From Macrostomum hystrix (Eukaryota > Platyhelminthes > Macrostomidae): DNA of 64,000 nt. The notes beneath the pieces are model-generated. The model was not told the origin of the DNA. It was given only the letters and a program-made list of their open reading frames with translations, and did not search any database. The stretch is from the NCBI GenBank assembly GCA_950097015.1, contig CATNEN010000011.1:4492501-4556500 (forward strand), given 5' to 3'. Of the stretch, positions 54,999-64,000 are shown in pieces. Numbering within the stretch: the stretch's first letter is position 1; every line of letters begins with the position of its first letter. Position numbers and translations under genes: made by a program.

Positions 54999-57900
54999 CT
55001 AGGTGGTGATGTTTTTATCAGCGTTCGTTCCAGGCGTCTGACCCCAGCGGCCCATAGAAATTCGATGGTGCAGCAGCACCCCAGCTAGTAGGCCAACTAG
55101 CACCAGATCGGCAAATAGAATGAGTTCAACTACGCGCCACATTGAGATGACTGCCTGAGCTGCGAAGATGTAGTCCGAGTGGCTCAGCCTGTCCTTGAGA
55201 TGTGAAGCCACGTCAGGGCAGGTCGCGGTCTCATTTTGACCGCCGACGCAATCTGGCGGCAGCCCTTCCTGATTGCGCTTCAACTCGACACAGTTTCTGA
55301 ACCGCAGTTTGCCCCGCTGGGCTTTGTGAACTGGAAATTTGCAATTTATCTCAATCTATAGTTAAGACGCTCAAGCCAGGTGTGGTTAAGAACGCCTTGG
55401 TGACAAACTACTTGGTAGCAGACACTGCCTACAGACACTTCTGTAAGCAAATAGTTCAGTTCAGATACATGCAACTCAATAACAGACACTTCTGTAACAG
55501 GACACTTTGGTAACAGACACTTCTGTAACAGGACACTTTGGTAACATAAACTTGGTAACATACACTTTAGTAACAGACACTTCTGTATTAAAACACAATT
55601 CAGTACGAGCGTAAGAGACACATGGTCTACAGACACATCGTCTACAGACACATCGTCTACAGACACATCGTCTACAGACACATCGTCTACAGACACATCG
55701 TCTACAGACACTTCCGTTCGGACTTCAGACTCTAATTTAGCAAAAAATGCATAATAGACACAGCTTGGTAAATATGCTCTAACGTTATGAAACGAACCTA
55801 GTCCTTTGTCGTAGCACACAGTCCACGGTGTCCACTCAACAAAAGCGGCGTAAAAGCGTGAGCACTTATTGCCAGCATAGCCTGGCTTGCACAGACAGTA
55901 AGTTGACTCCCTATTTAGATCTGCGGATCCATTGAGAAGGGGCATGCACTGGCCCATGCCTCCGCATGAGTGTCCACTATTCTCAATTTTTGAGAAGTAT
56001 TTCTTCAACTTGCTCACTGAACAGCCAACGGAGTTGCAATGGTTGTGCAATTTGTCAGGAAGCACCTCAGACAGGTAGCCGCATCTTTCGCTTCTGTCGT
56101 GCCAAATACCGGGCACCCATTGAATACACTCTTCGTAGCCGTGCTCCAACCATCGTATATAATTCTTGGCTAAACATTTGCAGGTATAGTTCGTTAGCCT
56201 GTCAATTGTGGAATGGTTACAGCAATGATGTCAGCAATGATTTGCTAAGATCTGAGTTTACCTACGCATCGACTAGCGACAGTCGATTAACAGCCATCGA
56301 TGAAGCAATTCTGCCCATTCCGTTGACCCCGAAGAAATCTACCCTGACTTTCTCATCGTTAAACTGTGTACACTTTTGGATTAGCTCTTTCGAGCGACAA
56401 ATTGCGCAACTAGCGCCAAGCCTTCTCTCACTGAACCCTTCGCTATTGTGTACTTACGTTGCTGCGTAGCAAATTCCGTTTCCCTCATTGACGCGGCACC
56501 GCAGGTAACCAGCGAATCCAGAAATTTCACAGGCGTTGCTAGGCTTGAAACTGCAGTCCAAATTTTCGAAGCCGTCTTTGCACTTGCAGATTCCTCGGCG
56601 GTTGCTACCGGAGCGGTTCACCATGCACGAATCCGTACCAGCTAGGTTGCAGAATGTGACCATTTCAAGCGGGGTGCACGGCTCTAGACCAACTTTTGGG
56701 CCTGCCGGCTGCTGTGTGCACCTGCGAAAAGTGTAAAAACTGTGTACGTGTGGGTCGAATCTGTCGCAAAAGTAGTTCGTTTTCCATTACCTTCCTGAGC
56801 GCCAAACGCCCAGAAGATCGCGCTCTTCCTTGTTTTCCCAGACGTAGCCCTCTTCACAGAAGCAGAAGAAGTCAAAATTATGAATTTTCAAGTTAGTAGG
56901 ATGGCAGGTATCTGTGGGCCATTGGTTGTAATTGTTTTGTTACTTGTGCTCCAAATTGAGTGTTTGCAGGAAAGACCCTCATTTTCGGATCGAAATTAGA
57001 GTCAACGTTCTTAAGTATCATGAAATAAGAATGGGTTTGGAGGGAAAGAGAAGTGAGGACGAGCCAGAGGGTAAGCGTCTAAAAGGAGGGGCGAGAAACA
57101 CGATTGGGCACGTGAGAGAGAATACAATAATATATCGACCAATAACGGAGCAGGGAGAGGTTAAGCAAAGTAAGCCAAAACAGCGTAAAGTATGGATACG
57201 GTAAATTATAACAAACGGAAGGTGCCAGAAGGAGGTGAAAGTCGCGACAGAAGCAACTTGGAAATAGTGGTTTTCTTCGCAAAGACCTAGACAATCAATT
57301 TGATGCCAAGAAATCCGTTTATTTTTTTTACACCATTCAGACTCACCCGGAATGGCATTACGCATATGATTGCAGGGCTCCTCGCGGCAGCTGCCTGGGC
57401 AGAGAGCGTCAGCCGCATTGCCAGACAGATAGCGACACACGAAATAAGCGTAGGTGAGCGACAGCTGTCGTATGTCAATGAAAAAATTTGCGCAATTGTC
57501 CTTATTGGAGCCGTCGCAGTGCTTCACTGATATACAGGTATGGTAGCTAGTACGAAATAATATGTACATATTAACCCATGCTGGCCACATTATCCTGGGG
57601 TGTATTTTTTCGTCTTCGTAGCTTATAGTGAAGGCGTCACGGTTGGTTGAACTGCTTTTAATGTTCGGAGTAGGAACCGATGCTTCCCAGTACACGTCTT
57701 CTACTCCCTAAAAGTTATAAAACGGATTATTGGATAAAATAAATTCTTACTGAAATATTTACGGCTTTCAACATGAATTTAAAATGAGCTTTTACTTACC
57801 CCTTGCATTTGTTGAGCAACATACCCGAGCATATCTAGCAGGTCTGTTGTGGTATTAGTCGAAGATTTTAAATGGCAAGACAAAACACGATAGTCGCGTG

Positions 57901-59819
57901 GCAAAAGTGAACAGGGCCGCTCTAAAATGTAATTAATGCACTAATTTTTTATGTCGTGCAGGGTCAAAATTATGATTAGAGGTTGTAGCCTAGTGGTTAG
58001 GGCGTCGGACTCACGACTTGAAGGTCGGGGGTTCGATTCCCGACTCCACTGGAACAATTTGCGTCCTTTAGCAAGACACTTAACTCTGCATTGCTTCAGT
58101 TCACCCAGCTGTTAAATGGGTACCAGCATCAGCTGGGATAATTGAAGGTGGGTGTGGCGTCCCCCCAGTCCGTGGACTGAACAGCCGTACGCAGCCTTCA
58201 GATGCGCCGCGCAATAGCTGCGGCTGTGCTGTGGGCTGCACATCTGACCCAATTGGGGCAGGTGTAATAAAAAAAGGGTCAAAAAATTGTTCGAAAATAA
58301 CGGGACATGTCTCTGTAACTCCTAAATGTTTAGTAAGTTATTTTAATAAATAAATATTTTATTTAGATATGATATGTGTACGCCACTGCCCAATGAGAAA
58401 ATGCCCCACAAGACGTCACACAGCCCATGGGGTTCTTTTGGTGAGAGCTGAATGATTATAAAATTTCTTTTAAGCTAAATTGCCTTGCTCCCGGCATCAC
58501 ACTAGGTCTACTAAACGACCTCTTTGTTTGGGAGTATATTATATAAAACGATACGATAACTTAATTTGGACATTAGTATCAATAGAATCGACAGTTTGCA
58601 GCAGGACCTAATGAAGTTATAAATTTACGCATATATACTATTTATAGACAAGTTACAATAGTTTGATAAAACTTTCGTTGACTCCGTTGACTCCTGAGCA
58701 AAAGCACACTGATACCGTACGCAGGAATACAGTCACACAGGTGTGTACATCTGCCATGACTTATTTCTCCTCGTTCACTCTCACTGTGCCTTTGACGTTG
58801 ATCATCAAGGGCGCAAATTGTACAACAATGCCACAAACCTTACTCGGCGGCTGCGCCTCACATGAATTTGACCACGCTGCAGAATTGGGCTGGGGAACCT
58901 TGGTAGACGCGTTAGCCCATCAACCACGCACCCCCTACCATAATCTGTTGAATTTTTATGGTTAGAAATAGCCAACTAAAAAATACGAAATAGAGTTTTA
59001 GGAACAATCATATACTTACTAAACTCGTAGCATAGTTGTTTAATTATCGGGTGAAAAATTTCGCTCGAAACAGTAGCTGAAATGAGTGAGAATTTGAACA
59101 AGTATTCATCAGAAACCAAGTTTTTTTGTTTCCAGATACTAATAAAACATATGCTCGTTTAATTCATGATTTTTAAAGTACATTCGAGTGTTAAGTTAAA
59201 GACTTCACGAAGATTTGAACCCAGGAACTCCAAATTTGAGACAAAGACATTTATTTAATAAATAGGATTGGGCTTCATTAGTAATTTAATTTGTGTGGGA
59301 GAGTTTTTATAAAATAGAAAAAATATTCTTGGGAGAATAGCTTTTAACAAGTCATTAGTTATTAGTACGTGGCTACACTGTCGGCTATTTCGCGAGTACA
59401 ATGTCAATATTATGAAGCAGCTGAATTGACTCACGGCGGTCTAGTATGTAAATCTCGTTGGCATTTGGCTCAAGACTTGGAATAGCTGGGTAAGATTGGA
59501 TCCCAAATCTGGGTTTAGGCAGTTGCATCATTTTTCCCAATTCTGGGAAGCCGTCCTTGCCGTAGCTATCGTGAAGTGGCTGCTTACTGAGAGGTATATA
59601 GGCGAATCCACTCATTACCTTCTGGTGTGGGCTGGAGACGCTAGTAGTTGGCAGTTCGTCTAATGGCAGAGCCATCCACACTTTTGAATGCTTTATAGAC
59701 TGCATGAGAGCTTTTAGATGCATGGGGATGCTGATGTCTAAAAATTTTCCTTGCGCAAATGTCAAATGGCATAGGCTAGTCGTAATAATTAATAAAGCTA
59801 CAAACACTTTTCCAAACAT
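54999..59819 (-). CDS. Single-pass membrane protein with EGF-like and TSP1-like modules, 661 aa
   Basis: The exons are 59435-59819, 57800-57921, 57347-57707, 56791-56911, 56458-56721, 55798-56198 and 54999-55330 (1,986 bp, all phases agree). The signal peptide is MFGKVFVALLIITTSLCHLTFA. Residues 24-290 have no domain I recognise, with a few cysteine pairs (CPGSCREEPC). Two or three EGF-like modules follow (TFCNLAGTDSCM...CKCKDGFENLDC; CGGMGQCM...CLCKPGYAGNKC). A TSP1-like module (VEWTPWTVCYD, then GKLRFRNCVEL...ATC) is split by the last intron. The transmembrane segment is VVELILFADLVLVGLLAGVLL, followed by a short tail. Exon 1 is joined across 1.5 kb and is the least certain part. A minus-strand AATAAA lies at 54876-54871. 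Confidence 0.68.
55613..55720. repeat. 15-bp minisatellite inside the split TSP1 module
   Basis: About seven copies of AGACACATCGTCTAC in the intron 55331-55797. The unit is a multiple of three, so the upstream exon frame reads through it as repeated VSVDD. The surrounding intron also has ACTTCTGTAACAGGACACTT repeats (55480-55585). Confidence 0.9.
56290..56445 (-). mobile_element. SINE-A fragment in an intron of the EGF/TSP1 gene
   Basis: It has GAAGCAATTCTGCCCATTCC, CTGACTTTCTCATCGTTAAA and GCCAAGCCTTCTCTC on the plus strand; diverged. Confidence 0.65.
57970..58274 (+). mobile_element. SINE-B, best full-length copy
   Basis: The head GTTGTAGCCTAGTGGTTAGG (box A) and GGGGTTCGATTCCCGACTCC (box B) is tRNA-like. 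The body has GCAAGACACTTAACTCTGCA and AATGGGTACCAGCATCAGC, and the tail is CAGGTGTAATAAAAA. The target duplication is AGGGTCAAAA (57960-57969 and 58275-58284). The copy lies in the first intron of the EGF/TSP1 gene. Confidence 0.88.
58672..58940 (-). mobile_element. SINE-A copy, diverged
   Basis: Body and head: TTGACTCCTGAGCAAAAGCA, CGGCGGCTGCGCCTCACATG and ACCTTGGTAGACGCGTTAGC on the plus strand, in the same intron as the SINE-B above. Confidence 0.75.
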
Positions 59820-60345
59820 TTGAAATTTCCTTTAGCTGCTAACACTTGTCAATTGTCTTGTTTAAAATTAGGCTACAAAAAAACGAAGTAGTCGATCTAA
59901 AGAACCTAAAATATGCAATAAGTATCAATAGCAAGTGCTTCGGGTGATGCTTTTGTCTACGGTTAAAATTAGGCATGAGCCAGATGTCAGACTTTTTGTA
60001 CTTTTAACTGTAGGCTCTCTCCCACCAAGTGTAAAGGAGGTGAATTTCTATGGTAAATTTGGTATAGTTAATAATTGAATTCATACGCATTTTATTGTTG
60101 GTATTGAATAATCTATTCGCAAGTGCTTGTTTGTCTGTGGCCCAAAATAGATCAGCATTTGAAGCTAGATAATTTTTATATATAGATTGCCAAAACACGT
60201 GCGATATGCCACATGTAATCAGTACAAATGAAATGTTGGTTTTCTTGCTTGTGTGGGCCTGTCTATGGCCAAGCCTAAGTCTTTGATCGTTCTTGATTGA
60301 CTAAATTCTTTTTTCTACTACACGTAGTCAAGTCTAGACACTAGG
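59820..60345. other. 5' flank of the EGF/TSP1 gene
   Basis: AT-rich; no gene, RNA or repeat recognised. It should hold the promoter of the minus-strand gene. Confidence 0.4.
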
Positions 60346-60353
60346 GTCTAAAG

Positions 60354-60740
60354 CAGGGGTCGGCAAACTCCGGCCCGCGGGCCAGATGCGGCCCTCGAAG
60401 CTCCTAAATCCGGCCCGTTGCCCCTTCTGACATTTACAGTGTCCTGTTTCATCTCTCCCGTGTCTCATCGCTCTCGTATCTAATCTCTCCCGTGTCTAAT
60501 CTCTCCCGTGTCTAATCTCTCCCGTGTCTAATCTCTCCCGTGTCTAATTTCTCCCGTGTCTAATCTCTCCCGTGTCTAATCTCTCCCGTGTCTAATCTCT
60601 CCCGTGTCTAATCTCTCCCGTGTCTAATTTCTCCCGTGTCTAATCTCTCCCCTATCTCTTATTTATACAGTCAATGCGGCCCGCTGTCGTCTTTTAGGTT
60701 CTCTCTTTGGCCCGCCAGCAAATAAGTTTGCCTACCCCTG
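60354..60740. mobile_element. Non-autonomous hAT element (MITE), 387 bp
   Basis: The termini are CAGGGGTCGGCAAACTCCGG and, inverted at the right end, CAGGGGTAGGCAAACTTATT. They continue into inverted GGCCCGCGGGCC and GGCGGGCC blocks. The flanks are an exact 8-bp target duplication, GTCTAAAG (60346-60353 and 60741-60748), as hAT transposases make. No transposase is encoded. The CAGGGGT...GCAAACT ends are known from hAT (Charlie-like) elements in many animals. Confidence 0.92.
60440..60660. repeat. 16-bp minisatellite inside the hAT MITE
   Basis: About 13 copies of TCTAATCTCTCCCGTG, nearly uniform, fill the middle of the element. Confidence 0.93.
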
Positions 60741-61019
60741 GTCTAAAGTCTTGAGTCAAGAGGGACTTGAGTCCAGTTAACGTTTTGAAAAAGAAAGTTT
60801 CGTACATTTTTAGAATGTCTTTAAAAAGAAGTTCGACTTTGTCGCTGCGTCTTCAAGCCATACTTTTATATAGTATTGTATGGTTTTATACTAAGTTTCT
60901 GACTGCCTGTGCATGCGATGCTACAACGAATTTTAGGGTGAAAAATTTTTCTCGGGTTCATAAATCTTTTTTGTTCCAAAGCGCCTTATTACCCACCTCC
61001 TTTCTTTACTATCACAAAT

Positions 61020-61680
61020 CACCCCTTTTTCTTTGTTGCGCGACGACCCCACGATCTTGTCCTCACCATGCAATCATGGCGTCCGGCTGCTGAAACACGT
61101 GATCTGGCTGTCTGGTTAACAGGTCAAGATCGAGCGGACCATGCGATCAAGGCGTGCCCGCGTGACTCTCATGGTTTCTATACAAGGAGTGTGTGGCTGT
61201 ACTCTTTTTCGGCAGACTTGTTCGCATTTTCTGAGACGCAACTGAGTATACTCCTCCGATCGAGACTCTATCATCACCCTCATCTTCCGTCGTCTGCACT
61301 TCGAGCTAACTTTTCCATCTGCATCGTCTAAGCTTTCAGAGCTACCTTTGGCAACTTAATTGCGCTGGTGTCTTCACTTACACGTCTCGACCGTCGGCAT
61401 TGTGTTCCATCCGGTGAACCCGCGGTCGCATCGCGTCGCAGACCAGCTCTTGCTGAGTTCATCATCCCGCCGAGCGATTGGCTGAGCCGCCTCGGCCTTC
61501 TGGTGAAGGGAGCTCGCCTGTTCAAGCTCCACTCCTGACCAGAGTCGGCTCCAAGCCACCTGAGCTACCTGCACCCAGATACATCGCACCGGTTCGGTGA
61601 GCCCCTGATTTCGTCCTGTTCTCTTATGTGATTGGAACACTTGCGTTCGCCAACTTCTCCAATAGCCCTCCATTCATTCT
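61020..61680. other. GC-richer stretch of unknown nature
   Basis: Base composition here is like that of coding exons in this window, with CG-rich words, yet all frames are broken (longest about 90-100 codons, no domain). No terminal repeats or tRNA head were seen. It could be a non-coding RNA gene, a UTR or a dead element. Confidence 0.35.
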
Positions 61681-62890
61681 GATCTAAATTTATTGCTTTA
61701 AATATTTTTGTAGTCTGTTGGATGTTAATACGTACCAGATTATGGTAACTGATTAATTATGATCAAATTAATCAATGTAAATGCAAACAATCCTAAATAT
61801 CCTAAACTCCATTATCTTACTATCTGTAAATTGAAAACGTAAAGCTAAGGTTCGATATGTGCGCTTATAACTACTAATGTTTTAAAGTAATTTTCACGGT
61901 TTGCAAATTTAATGGGTCGTAAATCTGAGCTAACTTTTTAGTAACAAATGTCATTAATAAAAAATTAATTGAAAAAATTCACGCAAGATCGAGGCCAGTT
62001 GGTTCGCAATCTAGATAAATCGGTTCATAAACATGACTTGAAAGTTTAAGTGAAAAAAATTAATATTTTTATGGCGCACCGTTTTGAAGTAGAAAATTTC
62101 TAAGACAAACCTACGTCGGAAACTATCAAAGGTTCAAGTTTGAAGTTCGTTAAGAGGTGGATGTATATATTTACAATGCTTTGGGCAGTATTTTGCAATA
62201 ATATCATATTTTTTCTTGGTTTTAACCCGATCTTATTTTTCTTGCAACTTTCATATACCTTTTCTCCCATTTTTGTGAGTAACATTGAATTTCACTGTAA
62301 ACCTTATGTCTTTAGCATTCAGCTATAAAAGTTGTATTTTTATATTCGAATTTTTAATGAAAATTTAAGAAAAAATGTAATAAATAAAACTATGATTTTA
62401 AATTTTATTTCTATAACGTGTTGCATTATTATAATTTTTGAATTTGTTGAATTCACTATTTAATGAATTAAACAAATAACAAGCACACAACAATAATAAT
62501 ACAGGACTATCACTGTTTTATTGGCTAGATAACTGCCATAAAAGTATATATAAGCTAAGCTATTTGAAGGAGTTGAAATAGGATGATCATTGTCTTTAAC
62601 AATATCCAGTACTCCTGATGCATAAATTATTATTTCAGTTTTTAAAAATAATGTTGAGCTCTATATTCAAGACTAAAATTTGTATACATTGTATGTATTT
62701 TATTGATTTTCCCTGTATTTTATTTCATAATATTTTTGTTAAATCTGGTTTTAAATGATTTTTTGATTACATAATGAGTTTAAAACTAGTTAAAACTAGC
62801 AATAATTAAAACAATGTGACCTAGATTTTTTTACATTTTCTTTCAGCTCTTTAGTAGATATTTCCTGCAATTTTTTTAAAAGAAAAATAA
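61681..62890. other. AT-rich intergenic region, nothing recognised
   Basis: Very AT-rich; no ORF, RNA or repeat that I can support. It precedes the LAP-family gene and may include its 5' UTR or promoter. Confidence 0.5.
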
Positions 62891-63249
62891 ATGGAGCGCT
62901 TATTGTGCTCATTTCGGCCGAGGCGAGCTGCTGAGATTCGAACCCTTGACTTTCGCGGCCAACGCTTGCTAGAGGTTCCTATGGACGCTTTTAGAAACGA
63001 GGCCACACTCGAAGTGCTTTTGCTGGACGATAATAAAATAGCTGAGATTCGCAAGGTATGGGCTTGAGAATTTGATGACAAGTTGCTTCCTAAAAACAGA
63101 GAATCGAAAGAAACATTTAAATTACTTCCAGGAGCTCCTCTGCTGTCAAAACTTATTCCGATTGTCACTGTCAAATAATACAATTCACAATTTGCCACCG
63201 TCGATCGCGTCCTTGACTGCCCTGACCGATTTAAATCTGAGAAATAACT
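62891..63249 (+). CDS. LAP-family leucine-rich-repeat protein (Erbin/Scribble/LRRC7-like), first two coding exons
   Basis: The exons are 62891-63055 and 63132-63249 (AAG/GTATGG, CCAG/GAGCTC, donor AACT/GTGAGT). The N-terminus (EIRTLDFRGQRLLEVP, LEVLLLDDNKIAEI, LLCCQNLFRLSLSNNTIHNLPPS, SLTALTDLNLRNN) follows the start of LAP proteins. Erbin, for example, has VTTLDYSHCSLEQVP, then LEELYLDANQIEELP. These are basolateral-polarity scaffolds with about 16 LRRs and often PDZ domains. The gene is cut by the window edge, so the member (Erbin, LRRC7, LRRC1 or Scribble) cannot be decided. In-frame TAA just upstream supports the ATG. Confidence 0.8.
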
Positions 63250-63314
63250 GTGAGTCTTTTATCTACTTTTCAAGTCTGTTTTGACTTTCCTGTCAAATTA
63301 GGTTTGAGTACTGC

Positions 63315-63570
63315 GATTAAGTCGTCAATCTCTCTCACCAAGGCCCCTGAGCTCGATTCCGTGGCGAGGCACCTTTTGGTTTGGGTAAAATTAACACTTT
63401 TGAGATGTAAACACCAAAGGCGCAGTGAGAGTGTACACTGCCTGATAATGAGAAATATGAGTGTACACACCCTGTGTGAGTGTTTGCCTGCGTACGGTAT
63501 CTGTGTGCTTGTTTGCTCAGGAGTCAGTGGAATGGTTAGAATTGCATCATCGAATGTCGCTAAATGAACT
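63315..63570 (+). mobile_element. SINE-A copy, diverged, in the LAP gene intron
   Basis: Head part (CTCACCAAGGCCCCTGAGCT, CGATTCCGTGGCGAGGC) and body (CAGTGAGAGTGTACACTGCC, GCGTACGGTATCTGTGTGC) in plus orientation. Confidence 0.75.
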
Positions 63571-63619
63571 ATTAGTTCACACAGCCCCCTGCAAAAATCA
63601 TACCAACTAATGGTTGCAT

Positions 63620-63983
63620 AATAATAATACTAGCTGCAGGAGGGCTGCGGGCAGTGGCACATCCCTTAAAGACACTGGACCCGCAGCCAGCGAGGAGGCA
63701 ATTCTGCCCATTTCGCTGACTCCTGAGCACACTCGCACACAGATACTGTACGCAGGCATACACTCGCACAGGTGTGTACATCTGCCCTGACTTTCTCATC
63801 GTCAGGCAGTGTACATTTAACTGTGCCTTGGAGGTTGACCCTCAAGGGCGTAAATTGCACGACAAACCACCAAGCCTTCTCTCCGCGGCTGCGCCCCAAA
63901 TAAATGTGGCCTCGCCGCGGAATCGAACTTAGGGACCATGGTGCGAGAGGCAAACGCGATAACCGCTCTGCCACCGACCCCCT
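63620..63983 (-). mobile_element. SINE-A, full length, in the LAP gene intron
   Basis: 364 bp with the 10-bp target duplication ATGGTTGCAT (63610-63619 and 63984-63993). The head on the minus strand has GTGGCAGAGCGGTTATCGCG and a B box like GTTCGATTCCGCGG. This copy and the one at 30852 define the family. Confidence 0.9.
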
Positions 63984-64000
63984 ATGGTTGCATCATATTT

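Noticed and set aside
57978-58050. A tRNA gene
   Set aside because: Boxes A and B are present, but the sequence continues into a repeated SINE body with target duplication; stem pairing is poor.

Overview
The window is nuclear DNA from an invertebrate animal. Every gene is split by short introns with ordinary GT/AG borders. Coding exons are GC-balanced while the rest is AT-rich, and the non-coding part is full of tRNA-derived SINEs, two LTR retrotransposons, a hAT-type MITE and several minisatellites. The animal families present (usherin, CIMIP2B, an EF-hand CREC protein, a LAP leucine-rich-repeat protein) fit a bilaterian. The compact introns and repeat load suggest a spiralian such as a free-living flatworm, but the sequence alone does not settle this. 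There are no bacterial operons, rRNA genes or CRISPR arrays.

Left third (1-30 kb). A minus-strand exon of a CIMIP2B (FAM166B)-like ciliary microtubule inner protein lies at 110-530. Head-to-head with it is a complete usherin gene on the plus strand. I reconstruct 27 coding exons from 3767 to 29687, with all phases consistent, giving 5,400 residues. The order is signal peptide, LamG-like domain, laminin N-terminal domain, ten laminin-EGF repeats, FN3 modules, two LamG domains, FN3 modules, a CC-rich domain, more FN3 modules, a transmembrane helix and a cytoplasmic tail ending in a class I PDZ ligand (-SKV). An RFX X-box-like site sits between the two ciliary genes. Usherin introns carry a deleted but young Ty3/gypsy element, many SINEs, an unclassified repeat (R1) and two partial exon duplications.

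Middle (30-45 kb). A three-exon ankyrin-repeat gene (minus) has a SINE inserted exactly at a splice donor, so the donor is duplicated. Next come two convergent paralogues encoding small secreted PAN/apple-like plus LamG-like proteins (33068-35103 plus, 41567-44656 minus). They flank 6 kb of tandem repeats, dominated by about 124 copies of a 38-bp unit with higher-order structure.

Right third (45-64 kb). An intact BEL/Pao retrotransposon (45267-52030, minus, one 2,009-codon ORF, identical-looking LTRs, 5-bp target duplication) sits in an older SINE. It is followed by a CREC-family (calumenin/reticulocalbin-like) gene, a convergent single-pass EGF/TSP1 membrane protein gene of 661 residues, a 387-bp hAT MITE, an unexplained GC-richer stretch, and the first two coding exons of a LAP-family (Erbin/Scribble/LRRC7-like) gene running off the right edge.

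Functional reading. Usherin and CIMIP2B both point to cilia, and their divergent layout with an X-box-like site suggests shared RFX control (inference). The other genes are independent neighbours. All exon models are hand-made from splice signals and reading frames, without transcripts.
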